Assembly: GCF_009811555.1 (NCBI RefSeq)
Contig: NZ_BLIN01000003.1
Span: forward strand, 1,647,508-1,711,507
Direction: 5' to 3'
Length of the DNA stretch: 64,000 nucleotides
Origin: Streptomyces caniferus
GTDB taxonomy: Bacteria > Actinomycetota > Actinomycetes > Streptomycetales > Streptomycetaceae
Under the pieces are notes generated by a model. It did not search any database. It saw only the letters and a list, made by a program, of their open reading frames with translations, and was not told where the DNA came from. The translations under genes and the position numbers were made by a program. Position 1 is the first letter of the stretch. Every line of letters begins with the position of its first letter. Positions 1 to 8,590 of the stretch are shown here, in pieces.

Positions 1-1
1 G

Positions 2-289
2 GCAGGTCTGACTGTGGTTGCCGCAGCGGTGGAGGACGGGACGGCGCTGTGCGCGGGCCGGCATCAGCCAGTCGGGACGGTCAGTGAGATCGTCGGTGTC
101 GGGACGCTGCCCACCCCTCGCCGTCGTGGCCTTGGGCTCGCGGTCACTGCGGCGCTTGTGGCCGACGCGCGATCACGAGGCGTGGAAACCGTCTTCTTGT
201 CTGCAGGTGACGAGGACGTCGCCCGGCTCTATGCCCGACTCGGCTTGCGGCGTATCGCGACCGCATTGATCGGTGGGCCTGCCGAGTAG
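2..289 (+). CDS. GNAT acetyltransferase, 3' part (cut by window edge)
   Basis: The reading frame is open to the left edge, so only the last about 95 residues are present. The part seen carries the acetyl-CoA binding motif A of GNAT enzymes (RRRGLGLAVTAAL, about residues 40-52 of the visible part), followed by the C-terminal strand typical of the fold (DVARLYARLGLRR). The acceptor substrate cannot be told from this half. It ends at TAG just upstream of the transposase gene at 324. It looks intact at its 3' end. Confidence 0.75.
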   Translation, partial: AGLTVVAAAVEDGTALCAGRHQPVGTVSEIVGVGTLPTPRRRGLGLAVTAALVADARSRGVETVFLSAGDEDVARLYARLGLRRIATALIGGPAE

Positions 290-323
290 CGAGTCCGCTA
301 CCAGAGGCGCTGTCAGCTGTGAC

Positions 324-1331
324 ATGACAACGGCCGCGCGGGTTGAGCGGATTGTGACATCCCCCTGGGCCCGTGCGGCCTTGTCCCATCCTGCCTGCTG
401 CGGCCTCTCCCGCGCCCATCTCGTCGGTTTGGTAAAGGAGTTGGCCGCTCCGTGGACCGCGCGCTGCGACTCCGCGCGGCACGACCGGCGTGGTGGGCAA
501 CGGCGGCGGGCACCCGGTGCCGGTCCGCAGCACCGGCTGGTGTTCACCGACCGTGTGCTGGTCACGTTGGCCGTTCTGCGCTTTCAGCTCCCGCACGTGG
601 CCCTCGCCGAGCTTTATGGAGTGGACCGGACCACTGTCACCCGTGCGGTGCACGAGATCAGGCCGTTGCTGGCCACCCGCGGCTTCGCCGTCCCCGATCG
701 GCCGGGGGTGCGGCTTCGGACGTTGGCGGACGTGTTCGGCTACGCCGCCGCGGAGGGCGTCCGGCTGCGGATCGACGGGACCGAGGTTCAGGTCCGTCGA
801 CCAGCCGCGCACCGACCCGGGCGCCGGGTCTTCGTGTCCGGCAAGCGCAGACAAAACACGGTCAAGACGACCACGATCAGCGACGGCCAGGGCCGGACTC
901 TGTGGTCAGGTGCCGACCGTCCCGGCCGGATGCACGACCAGACCGCCCTGCGCACCGAGGGCATCGCCGAACAGCTCCGCCTCCATCCGGACGTCACGGT
1001 CGACGTCGACGAGGGCTACCGAGGTCTCGCCAACGAGTTCCCCGATCAGGTCAGCGCGCCGCCACACAAGCCTACGGAGCATGTTCCCGAAGGCGAGAAA
1101 CTCGCATGGCGCGAGGCTCGACGGCGACAATCCTCGCGGCGGATCTGCGTGGAGCACGCGAACGCCGAGCACAAGCAGTGGCGACCGCTCCAGCGGTACA
1201 TCGGCCGACGCGAGCACTCTGCCGAGACCCACCGCGCCGTCGCCGGCTTGGTCTCCGACCGCGCCGCCCGTCGGGCCACAGTCCGACGGGCGAGTACAGA
1301 GATCGTGCTCGCCCGGCAGACTGCCTGCTGA
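324..1331 (+). CDS. IS5-like DDE transposase (DDE_Tnp_4 type)
   Basis: 335 residues, apparently intact. An N-terminal helix-turn-helix region (about residues 70-110, ALAELYGVDRTTVTRAVHEI) precedes a DDE nuclease core: first Asp near residue 151 (RIDGTEVQV), second Asp near 229 (VDVDEGYRG), Glu near 277 (CVEHANAEHKQW). These fit transposases that cut and rejoin element ends. The ATG at 324 was chosen because upstream in-frame residues do not look like family sequence. I could not identify convincing terminal inverted repeats, so element borders are unknown. A strong hairpin lies 330 bp downstream. Confidence 0.8.
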   Translation: MTTAARVERIVTSPWARAALSHPACCGLSRAHLVGLVKELAAPWTARCDSARHDRRGGQRRRAPGAGPQHRLVFTDRVLVTLAVLRFQLPHVALAELYGVDRTTVTRAVHEIRPLLATRGFAVPDRPGVRLRTLADVFGYAAAEGVRLRIDGTEVQVRRPAAHRPGRRVFVSGKRRQNTVKTTTISDGQGRTLWSGADRPGRMHDQTALRTEGIAEQLRLHPDVTVDVDEGYRGLANEFPDQVSAPPHKPTEHVPEGEKLAWREARRRQSSRRICVEHANAEHKQWRPLQRYIGRREHSAETHRAVAGLVSDRAARRATVRRASTEIVLARQTAC

Positions 1332-1661
1332 TCACCCACCAGCCGAACCACCAGGCCCCACGCCCGAATCTCCATCGCGCACCAAGCCGTAAGTCCGCTT
1401 CCACAGCGGATCGGTACGGCCGAAGCAGGCCGCGTGAACGGCGTCCGCTGTATCCACCAGCGCCTCGGTCCGGCCGACCCCGTACGGATGCGCTCTCGGC
1501 ACCGTGGCCGTGGCCGAAGCGCCTGCCGCATCGGCCACGGTCGGTCCGGTGCCATGGCCGATGCCGACGGCTCTCCGTGGCGCTCTGGTACGACGTGGAT
1601 GACCGTTACCGGCCGGACCGTGGCCACTCCCGCGGCACAGGCCGGACAGCACGGTGCCCCC

Positions 1662-1694
1662 CAACGCACCCCCGTCGAAGTCGGGGGTGCGTTG
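1662..1694. terminator. Perfect 13-bp hairpin, likely bidirectional terminator
   Basis: Arms 1662-1674 and 1682-1694 are perfect complements around a 7-nt loop. It sits between the plus-strand transposase and the convergent lipoprotein gene, where a terminator is expected. No long T run follows on either side. Confidence 0.6.
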
Positions 1695-1778
1695 ATGTGC
1701 TCTGAAAACACGCGCTGGGCGAAGTACAGGGCGCCTGGAGGGTAGACGCCGACTTTCGCCGCCGGTGCCGCGCCGGAC

Positions 1779-2429
1779 TCAGAGGTCGGGGTTCTTGCCC
1801 TCGGCCGTCTGCTTGATCCGATCGATTTGAAGCCTGGCGAAATCGGCGTAGGGCTGGCCTTCCCGAAGACCCTCGCTCGCCACACGGATCAGGGACCCTC
1901 CGAGGCGCATAAAGATCTCGGTGTTCCGTCCGGTGAAGGCATCGGTCTCATCCGCGCCCGCCGAGACCTTTAGCGGCTTCGCCCCGGCGCCGGATTTACG
2001 GCGCTCCTTGGCCACCAGGCTCTTCATCGCGAACTTCACATCGTCCGGGGTGCGGAAGGCGTAGATGGTGAAGATGACCTGGCCCTCGCCCGCTACCTGA
2101 TCGATGTGCGACGTGCCGAGGGCTGTGAAGCCGCCGCACTTCGTCCCCGTGTCGTCCTGGCAGGTCTTCACGGACTCGGTATGTTCAGGGATGCTGACGC
2201 CGAATCCCTCCCAGTCCTGAGGGGCACTGCCCGTGTCCACCAGGGCCCTGCGAACCTGGTCCTCGGTCAGCACGACCGGCACCTTCGGCTGCCCGCCGCC
2301 ACCGGTGACAGCACCCGCGCCGTCGCCGCCATCGGTGGCCCCCGGGCTCCCGCCGTCGGCACCTCCGCACGCCGTGAGCGCCGCTACCATCGCAGCCCCG
2401 ACCACAATCCCCCGTGCCACCCTGAACAC
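1779..2429 (-). CDS. Predicted lipoprotein, function unknown
   Basis: 216 residues from a GTG start at 2429, chosen because a GAGGGG ribosome binding site precedes it and the N-terminus then reads as a lipoprotein signal: short positive n-region (FRVARG), hydrophobic core, lipobox ALTAC with the lipidated Cys near residue 21. A Gly-rich linker (to about residue 50) leads to a globular domain with four Cys (KTCQDDTGTKCGG region has two). It should be anchored outside the membrane. I do not recognise a catalytic motif; the fold may belong to the many Streptomyces sensor-like lipoproteins. Confidence 0.7.
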   Translation of the reverse strand: MFRVARGIVVGAAMVAALTACGGADGGSPGATDGGDGAGAVTGGGGQPKVPVVLTEDQVRRALVDTGSAPQDWEGFGVSIPEHTESVKTCQDDTGTKCGGFTALGTSHIDQVAGEGQVIFTIYAFRTPDDVKFAMKSLVAKERRKSGAGAKPLKVSAGADETDAFTGRNTEIFMRLGGSLIRVASEGLREGQPYADFARLQIDRIKQTAEGKNPDL

Positions 2430-2452
2430 CGTCAACCCCTCTGCCCAACAGA

Positions 2453-2611
2453 TCATTTGGCATGTACCCAACCGCATGGATGCGTCGACTGCCAAGTCCC
2501 CCGGCCGGGACGGTCACCGCGGCACGCCGTGCAGTACCACTCAAGTTGGTCCAACAGCGCCTGCTCACGGCGATCATCGAGATCCACAGAAGTCACGCCG
2601 AGCATCGCCAT
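2453..2611 (-). CDS. Small Cys-containing ORF upstream of the lipoprotein (doubtful)
   Basis: 52 residues, same direction as the lipoprotein gene and ending 23 bp before its start. The sequence has a CxxC pair (YCTAC) and a third Cys (HPCGW), and an acidic amphipathic N-terminal half (VDLDDRREQALLDQLEW). Composition looks more protein-like than the surrounding shadow frames, but the ribosome binding site is weak and I recognise no family. Confidence 0.3.
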   Translation of the reverse strand: MAMLGVTSVDLDDRREQALLDQLEWYCTACRGDRPGRGTWQSTHPCGWVHAK

Positions 2612-2625
2612 GACCACCGATGCAA

Positions 2626-2664
2626 GAAGCCCCGCCGGAGGAAGGCGAATTCGGACGGGGCTTC
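2626..2664. repeat. GAAGCCCCG hairpin, shared with 26269-26299
   Basis: Arms GAAGCCCCG (2626-2634) and CGGGGCTTC (2656-2664). The arm and the preceding bases (TGACCACCGATGCAAGAAGC) recur near 26254-26273. This is probably a mobile-element-associated terminator or a small dispersed repeat. Confidence 0.5.
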
Positions 2665-2789
2665 GTCGTATCACCAACTGCCCCTATGACGGAGGTCATG
2701 GCTGTGCGGGCCTGACCAGGTGGAACACCTCGCGGGCGGCGTAGCGTTTGAGGCATCGGACAATCTCGCGTCGCGTCTTGCCCTCCTTG

Positions 2790-3166
2790 ACGCCACCGCG
2801 ACCGCGCACTCAAGGCAGTCGCGGAATTCGCGAAGACCTACGGGACAAAGTTCCCCAAAGCCGCCAAGAAGATCACCGACGACGTGGACGAACTGCTCGC
2901 GTTTTTCGACTTCCCGCAGAGCACTGGATCCACCTGCGCACCACGAACCCCATCGAGTCCACCTTCGCAACGGTTCGGCTCCGCACGAAGGTCACCAAGG
3001 GCGCCGGCAGCACGTCACCTGCCTTGGTTATGGTCTTCAAGCTGGTGGAGTCCGCCCAGCTGTGGTGGCGAGCCGTGAACGCACCCACCTCGTCGCGCTG
3101 GTCCATGCCGGGGCCAGCTTCGAGCGGGGCGTGCTGGTCGAGCGATCCGCGGTCCGCGCGGCATGA
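2790..3166 (+). pseudogene. IS256-family transposase, frameshifted C-terminal remnant
   Basis: Three frames joined in order read as the C-terminus of an IS256 (Mutator-type) transposase: FAKTYGTKFPKAAKKI and DELLAFFDFP, then after a one-base shift AEHWIHLRTTNPIESTFATV, then after another shift LVALVHAGASFERGVLVE. The segment ending NPIESTF contains the conserved region around the catalytic Glu. The N-terminal two thirds are missing. It is inactive. Confidence 0.75.
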
Positions 3167-3233
3167 ACACCACCGACTGCCGCCGGTCAGAAAACTGGTG
3201 GCACGCCCAGCCCACCCGTGGTGAAGATCGCGC

Positions 3234-3794
3234 ATGACCACCTTCCTGGAGACCGACCGGCTCATCCTGCGCGCGTTCACAGCGGCCGACACTGATCGTC
3301 TCCTCGCCCTGCACAACGACCCCGAGGTCACGCGCTTCATCAACGGTGGCCGTCCCACCAGCCGCGAGACGATCGAGACGCGGTCCCTGCCGCGGCTCCT
3401 GCACGACTACCCGTGCTGGGGGACCCGTGGGTACTGGGCCGCGCAGGAGAGGATCACCGGCACCTTCCTGGGTTGGTTCGAGTTCCGGCCGCTGGAGGAG
3501 CACAGCCCCGCTGTGGTCGAACTCGGCTACCGGTTGAGCCAGGCGGCGTGGGGGCGCGGCTACGCCACCGAAGGCTCCAGGGCCCTGATCCACAAGGGGT
3601 TCACGGATCTGGACGTCGAGCGGGTCACGGCGAACACAATGGCCGTCAACACTCGGTCCCGTCGTGTCATGGAGAAGTCGGGCCTGTCCTTCGTCCGGAA
3701 CTTCACCGGGGACTGGCCGGAGGCGATCGAGGGCTCCGAGCACGGTGAAGTCGAGTACGAACTCACCCGGACCGAGTGGGAACAGCCTCGGTAG
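3234..3794 (+). CDS. GNAT N-acetyltransferase, RimJ/RimL-like
   Basis: 186 residues, full length for the family. It starts TFLETDRLILRAFTAADTDRLLALHND, the typical RimJ/RimL-type N-terminus, has the acetyl-CoA motif near residue 103 (AWGRGYATEGSRALI), and then VERVTANTMAVNTRSRRVMEKSGLSF, which in this family forms the Asn-containing motif B. It probably acetylates an amine on a small molecule or protein N-terminus; the substrate is not predictable. The ribosome binding site is weak. The gene stands alone between an IS256 remnant and a stretch without intact genes. Confidence 0.85.
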   Translation: MTTFLETDRLILRAFTAADTDRLLALHNDPEVTRFINGGRPTSRETIETRSLPRLLHDYPCWGTRGYWAAQERITGTFLGWFEFRPLEEHSPAVVELGYRLSQAAWGRGYATEGSRALIHKGFTDLDVERVTANTMAVNTRSRRVMEKSGLSFVRNFTGDWPEAIEGSEHGEVEYELTRTEWEQPR

Positions 3795-4460
3795 ACGTCA
3801 ACGGCCCCGTCCACGACTCTTGACGATTCCTCATGTTCCTGCACCTTCCGACCCGATGGCGCATCCCGTAGCCAGCACCGAACCGTCCGGACGGTCAGAA
3901 CTGTGCCAGCGCCTGGCAGGTCGGCACGGCCCCTATCGGGACACACGCGGCCGGCCTGGTGCCAGCACGGTACGGCGGCGAGCGCGTCGGCGAGGGCTGC
4001 GCCGTGCAGGAATGCGGACCCGTGACCACGGATGCCGTCCCAGGCCACCGGTACCAGGCGAGTGCGCCCCGGGGCGGTGCGGACATCTCCGGCCAGCGGG
4101 ATGTCAGGGCAGGACAGGCAGCGGTCAGGTCGGCCAGGAGCGGGGCGGGCAGCGTTTGGGCGGCGGTCAGGGGCGCGTAGGGGTGGCCGGGCAAGCTCAC
4201 GATCCAGCGGTGGTCGAGGAGGGCGAGCACCGGCGGGCTGGTCGCGGCCGTCCTGCACTCCGTGGAGGCAGATTGAGCGGTGAACTGCTCCCGGAGCGGC
4301 GGGCCTCGACAGCCATCCACATGACCCCACGGTCCAGTGCTGCGACCGGGAAGGTTCACCAGGTTGGGCCGCGCTGACGACTCCCTCCGGCTCAGGTGGG
4401 ATCCGGGGGCGCAGCCCATGATGGCGATTCCTGGAAACACGACCGACGTTGCTTCTTGCC
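3795..4460. other. No intact gene; possible decayed minus-strand ORF
   Basis: Open frames on both strands are mostly GC-rich shadows. On the minus strand the stretch translated as HRWIVSLPGHPYAPLTAAQ through RGALAWYRWPGTASVV looks protein-like and seems to continue in a second frame (ALADALAAVPCWHQAGRVC), which would fit a frameshifted gene of unknown function. Confidence 0.3.
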
Positions 4461-5006
4461 TCACTTGATCTGCTGTTCGGTGCGGGCTTGGGGCAGCCCT
4501 GCCGCCTCCGCGGGGGTGGTCGGTCGTGCCGCATATCGGTGACGCATGGCCTCGCTGGCTGCGGGGCCTGCGGTGAAGACGTAGGTGTCGCTGTCGTCGA
4601 GCCGGCGGCCGGTCTTGGCGTCGACGACGACGGGCTCGACTTCCTCGCCGCTGTGCGCGTCGATGAGGATCATGCTGCGTTCGGCCGGCGTGAGGCGGGA
4701 GTTACCCCACGCGGCCAGGGCGACGACCACCGGTCGGAGGGAGCGCCCGAGTTCGGTGAGGACGTACTCGTGGCGTACGGGGTTGGTCTGGTAGGGCCGG
4801 CGCTCCAGTAGTCCGTCGGCGACGAGGGTCTTCAGCCGGGTGGTGAGCATGCTGGAGGAGATGCCCAGACTCTCCTGGAACTGGTCGAAGCGCGTGTAAC
4901 CGTCGAAAGCGTCGTGGAGAATCAGCAGCGTCCACCACTCGCCTACGTGTTCCACCGTCGTGGACAGTGGGCACTCCCGGTCCTCCAGCCTGATCCGGCT
5001 TGCCAT
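4461..5006 (-). CDS. HxlR-family transcriptional regulator
   Basis: 181 residues. The N-terminal half is a winged helix of the HxlR/MarR-like type: conserved Cys in [20 protein letters not shown], helix region [22 protein letters not shown], and wing [22 protein letters not shown] (about residues 65-90), the HxlR signature. The C-terminal 80 residues are an extension with many polar residues. ATG at 5006 is preferred over 5015 because the GAGGGG site is then correctly spaced. It is divergent from the SDR gene at 5114, with a long palindrome between them, so it probably represses that gene and itself, perhaps sensing a reactive electrophile. Confidence 0.88.
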   Translation of the reverse strand: MASRIRLEDRECPLSTTVEHVGEWWTLLILHDAFDGYTRFDQFQESLGISSSMLTTRLKTLVADGLLERRPYQTNPVRHEYVLTELGRSLRPVVVALAAWGNSRLTPAERSMILIDAHSGEEVEPVVVDAKTGRRLDDSDTYVFTAGPAASEAMRHRYAARPTTPAEAAGLPQARTEQQIK

Positions 5007-5024
5007 GGCAGCCATCCCCTCGGT

Positions 5025-5065
5025 TACTGCTAAAGTCGAAGTTAGTAGCTTCTACTTTAGCAGTA
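5025..5065. promoter_or_regulatory. Palindromic operator between HxlR and SDR genes
   Basis: Two 17-bp arms, 5025-5041 (TACTGCTAAAGTCGAAG) and 5049-5065, match as inverted repeats with one mismatch around a 7-bp centre. The AT-rich sequence stands out from its GC-rich surroundings and lies in the divergent intergenic space, as expected for an HxlR dimer binding site overlapping both promoters. Confidence 0.7.
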
Positions 5066-5113
5066 ATGGCGGGAGCGGTGCCTTCTGCGCCCGCACCCGG
5101 AACGGAGCACACC

Positions 5114-5899
5114 GTGACCACACCCCTCAGCGAATCCCTTGAAGGCCGACGCGCCCTGGTCACCGGCGGCACCAAGGGCACCGGAGCCGCCATCGCCCGA
5201 CGTCTCGCCCAGGCAGGCGCGACCGTTCTGGTCACGGCCCGCAGCCGCCCCGACACCGTCGAGGAGAAGGCGTTCATCACCGCCGACCTGTCCACCGCCC
5301 AGGGCGCAGTCCACGTAGCAGCCGAGGTGGACGCCCGCGTGGGAGGCGTCGACATCTTGGTCAACACCCTCGGCGGGTCCGAGTCGCCGGCTGGAGGGTT
5401 CGCCGCGCTCGGCGAGGACGACTGGGCCAGGGAGCTGAACACGAACCTGCTGGCCGCCGTCCGCCTGGACCGCGCACTCCTGCCGCACATGATCGCCACA
5501 GGTAAGGGTGTGATCGTGCATGTCACCTCTATCCAGCGCCGCATGCCGCTGTGGAACGGAACCCTGGCCTACGCCGCCGCCAAGGCCGCCCTGACCACCT
5601 ACAGCAAGGGCCTGGCCAACGAGGTCGCCCCGCACGGTGTCCGCGTCAACACCGTCTCGCCCGGTTTCGTGCAGACCTCGGCCGCCGACAACCTCGTCGC
5701 CCGGATCGCCCACGACGCAGACATCACGCAGGAAGCGGCGCTGGGCCGGCTCATGGACTCCCTGGGCGGGATCCCGCTGGGCCGTCCCAACCGGCCCGAG
5801 GAAGTCGCCGAGCTCGTCGCCTTCCTCGTCTCCGACCGCGCCTCGGCCATCGTCGGCGCCGAACACGTCATCGACGGCGGCACCACCCCCACCGTCTGA
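5114..5899 (+). CDS. Short-chain dehydrogenase/reductase (SDR)
   Basis: 261 residues. GTG at 5114 was chosen because GGAG lies about 7 bp upstream; the longer frame begins inside the regulator's operator. Cofactor motif [12 protein letters not shown] near residue 16, VNTLGG near 80, catalytic Ser in VTSIQRR near 138, catalytic Tyr and Lys in YAAAKAAL near 152-156, then [14 protein letters not shown]. This is a classical NAD(P)-dependent oxidoreductase of the type that uses NADPH. It is followed 25 bp later by a SnoaL-like gene, so the two likely form one operon controlled by the divergent HxlR protein. Confidence 0.88.
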   Translation: MTTPLSESLEGRRALVTGGTKGTGAAIARRLAQAGATVLVTARSRPDTVEEKAFITADLSTAQGAVHVAAEVDARVGGVDILVNTLGGSESPAGGFAALGEDDWARELNTNLLAAVRLDRALLPHMIATGKGVIVHVTSIQRRMPLWNGTLAYAAAKAALTTYSKGLANEVAPHGVRVNTVSPGFVQTSAADNLVARIAHDADITQEAALGRLMDSLGGIPLGRPNRPEEVAELVAFLVSDRASAIVGAEHVIDGGTTPTV

Positions 5900-5924
5900 A
5901 CCCGCCACCATCCCAAGGAGCGTC

Positions 5925-6284
5925 ATGCACGACAACCAGCCCCGAACCAGCACCCCAAACACCCTGCCCGAGGTGATTACCCGCTACCTGACAGCGCACC
6001 GCGCCCACGACACCGCCAGCGCACTCACGGCGTTCACTCGCGAAGCCACAGTGATCGACGACGGCAACACCTACGAGGGCATCGAGGCGATCAGGGAGTG
6101 GCTCGACCGATCGGCCACCGAATTCACCTACACCATCCACCTCACCGGCGCCCAGCAGACGGACGCAACCCGCTACATCGCCACCCACCACCTCGAGGGC
6201 AACTTTCCCGGCGGGACCATCGATCTGCGCTACCAGTTCACACTCCGCGACGGCCTCATCGAACGCCTCGTCATCGAACCCTGA
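5925..6284 (+). CDS. SnoaL/NTF2-like small protein
   Basis: 119 residues with an AAGGAG ribosome binding site. The pattern (LPEVITRYLTAHRAHDTASALTAF, then DDGNTYEGIEAIREWL, then a run of beta strands ending DLRYQFTLRDGLIERLVIE) is that of the NTF2-like alpha-beta barrel found in SnoaL cyclases, ketosteroid isomerase relatives and many uncharacterised proteins. No catalytic residues can be named with confidence. Close spacing to the SDR suggests the same substrate or detoxification role. Confidence 0.75.
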   Translation: MHDNQPRTSTPNTLPEVITRYLTAHRAHDTASALTAFTREATVIDDGNTYEGIEAIREWLDRSATEFTYTIHLTGAQQTDATRYIATHHLEGNFPGGTIDLRYQFTLRDGLIERLVIEP

Positions 6285-6351
6285 GTCCCTGCCGGCGCCA
6301 CCCGTTGCCGCCTCAGGCGAAAAACCCCGCTCACCCCGCAATCTCGGTGAC

Positions 6352-6745
6352 TCACCTTCCTGCCAGGTCAGGCCACCAATTCAGGGGCCGTCCGCCCCAG
6401 CGGATGCCTTTCTCGCTGCGAATGCGGGCGTGTTGCTTGCGTTCGGCGGCCAGGACGTCCGGTGGCGAGCGGTGGCGTTGCGCCACCGGAGGTAGGCGTG
6501 CAGGCTCGGGTCTGCACGGTGTGGTTGGGTGATCGGAGTTGGCGATGGTGAACTGCCGCAGTGGTCCGAAGTGCGCCTCGATCGGTTGGCCCACGAGGCG
6601 TATGTCGGGGTGAAGCACAGCTCGACCTTGTGCTTCTTCGCCCAGCGGCGGATGCCAGCGCCTTGCGGACGGACAGGTTGTCCAGGATGACGCAGATCGG
6701 GTGCCGTCGGGCCGGGCGGCACCTATCGAATTCACCGCGGCCAGC
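6352..6745 (-). pseudogene. IS630-family transposase, frameshifted 3' remnant
   Basis: Pieces in two frames read as the C-terminal catalytic part of an IS630 transposase: VILDNLSVRK-like start, then AKKHKVELCFTPTYASWANR, then PIEAHFGPLRQFTIANSDHP, and finally LAAERKQHARIRSEKGIRWG. The second Asp and the Glu regions of the DDE triad are represented but split by frameshifts, and the N-terminal half is absent. Confidence 0.75.
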
Positions 6746-6848
6746 GTATCGGTGGCGCTCTTCCTTCGGCGGTTGACGCCCCACAGGGTGTCGTCGCCGA
6801 GCGGGTAGCAGCCGTGGCAACAGCCGCACGCCGTGCGTGTGCCCGGCT

Positions 6849-7586
6849 CTATCGCCGAGCCCGCCGCAGCACACAGTCCCCGCAGAGCCCTCCGCCGGGT
6901 ACGCGGTAGTACAGGCAGCAGCTGCGTCGTGAGAATGCCGGAAGGGTGGGATCCAACGTTCCGGTGTCGCGCAGATGCGGGTCTTCGAGCAGGCAGGCGG
7001 CGAGTGCCACGGCGCGATCCGCCGCTTCCGGCCGGCTCGACCTGCGACACCAGTCGTGCAGCACACGGAGGGTGCCGACCAGCGCCGAGGCGGCGTTGCC
7101 CCACAGCACCTGGGAGGAGAGCCGGGACTCGGCGCTGATGGCGTGGTGCAGCGGCACCAAGTGATCGTGCAGTACGGCCGCTTGCAGCCGGCATGCGAGG
7201 CTCTGCTCGGAGGCCGACGGCAGGGAGGTCGGCGCGGGCAGCCAGAGTTCGTCGGGTGTGCTCCGATTCGGATGCCACCACAACGCGTCGCTGTCGAGAT
7301 CGGGGACGTCCCCGGCCACCGCCGCGGGTGCTAGCGCGATCGACCACAGTCGCCCGGCGAGTCCCTGGTAGACAAGGGAGGCCGCGACCCCGCGGTCCGC
7401 TGTGCCGAGCTGTGTGGCGACCGTTTTCAGACGATGACGCAATGCCGACGGGTGTCCCCCTCGGTACAGCTCCGACAGGGGAAGAAATCCCTGGTCGCGA
7501 GGTGATCCGAGGTCGGTCCGGACGGTGAAGAACGGTCCCACGGCGGCGGTGCGACCGAGCGTTGCGGTCATCGGCTCCTGCGGCAC
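6849..7586 (-). CDS. FhuF-like 2Fe-2S siderophore reductase family protein
   Basis: 245 residues. The C-terminus carries the FhuF-type iron-sulfur motif: CC near residues 225-226 (SRRSCCLYYRV) followed by CGDC about ten residues later, the CC-x10-C-x2-C spacing known from ferric-siderophore reductases. The Ala/Leu-rich helical N-terminal 200 residues match the length expected. It probably releases iron from imported ferric siderophores in the cytoplasm. GTG at 7586 follows GGAGG; ATG at 7568 is an alternative. No siderophore transport genes are nearby, so it may be a stray gene. Confidence 0.72.
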   Translation of the reverse strand: MPQEPMTATLGRTAAVGPFFTVRTDLGSPRDQGFLPLSELYRGGHPSALRHRLKTVATQLGTADRGVAASLVYQGLAGRLWSIALAPAAVAGDVPDLDSDALWWHPNRSTPDELWLPAPTSLPSASEQSLACRLQAAVLHDHLVPLHHAISAESRLSSQVLWGNAASALVGTLRVLHDWCRRSSRPEAADRAVALAACLLEDPHLRDTGTLDPTLPAFSRRSCCLYYRVPGGGLCGDCVLRRARR

Positions 7587-7820
7587 CGTTCCTCCTCAGT
7601 TCGGGCTGGATGGCTCGGACCCGGCCGGATCGCCCTGGTGGTCGAACATCCAAGAGACGCTGCCTCAGCCTCAAGCCCGGAGCTTCGCGCACCATACCGA
7701 TGGGCAGCCGCTGGAGCGGTGTGTCCTCCGCGGGGGCGGTTTCAACTCACCAGCAGGACGGCGCCCACCGGTATCAGGCATGACGCGAACTCGCCCACCA
7801 CACCGACACCGTCGGGCCTC

Positions 7821-8250
7821 TCAGCGGTCCACGAGGCGCAGAAGGTACGTGTCCATGTTCCATCCATGGCGGGCATGTGCCGCAGCCCGCACCTGACGGA
7901 TGCGGTCGGACACTTCACGCAGTGGACCGGGAACGAGCAGTTCGTCCGGAGTGCCGAGGTAGGCGCCCCAGTAGATCCAGACGTCGTCGCCGTCGACCTG
8001 GTCGAAAGACTCGTTCGCATCAAGCATGACGACCATGTCCCCGTCGTCGTTCTGGCCCACTTCGGGTCGCCGTCGCCCTCGGCTGCGCGCTGCGCCACCC
8101 GCATCGTCTCGTCCACGCGGAAGGCGTTGCGGAAGGCGTTGCCCCGGAACACCCCCGGGCTGCGACTCCGATTGGCCTGGGCTGCCGTATCTGCGAGCGC
8201 CGCGACTGCGCCCAGCGGACCCGGCCGTCGACCGGTGGCCGACTGGCCGT
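7821..8250 (-). pseudogene. Frameshifted conserved protein of unknown function
   Basis: Two frames join near 8060: upstream VFRGNAFRNAFRVDETMRVA and downstream NDDGDMVVMLDANESFDQ, WIYWGAYLGTPDELLVPGPL, DRIRQVRAAAHARHGW. The downstream part is dense in aromatic and acidic residues and clearly protein-like, ending at TAG-type stop 7821. A single missing base explains the break. I do not recognise the family. Confidence 0.5.
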
Positions 8251-8590
8251 CGAGCCCGACCGACGTACCCACGTCCCCTATCCCGTGGAGACGTCGGGCA
8301 GCAAGGGGTGAGCGGTCCGCAAGGCGGCAGCACCCAGGCCGCTCACCCGCCGCCTGCCGGAGCTGGGGGCGGCACCCTGAGGGGCTGGTCCACATTCGAG
8401 AGGCCGAGGTGCCGGATCACGGCTGGGCATGTGGGCGCCCGATGGCCCCTGGGAAAGGGAGACCATCCTGCGCCGTCGGCCGCTCCAGGGTGGACCATGG
8501 AAGCCCAAGCACTCCATAGGTACGGGGCGGGGTCGCGGGCTCTGGCCCGCGGAGGCCCCTTGTGGTCCAGCGCATGGAAGGAGTGCCCGT

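Noticed and set aside
6352..7695. 447-residue minus-strand ORF
   Set aside because: It merges a shadow of the FhuF-like gene with part of an IS630 remnant; no single protein family covers it.
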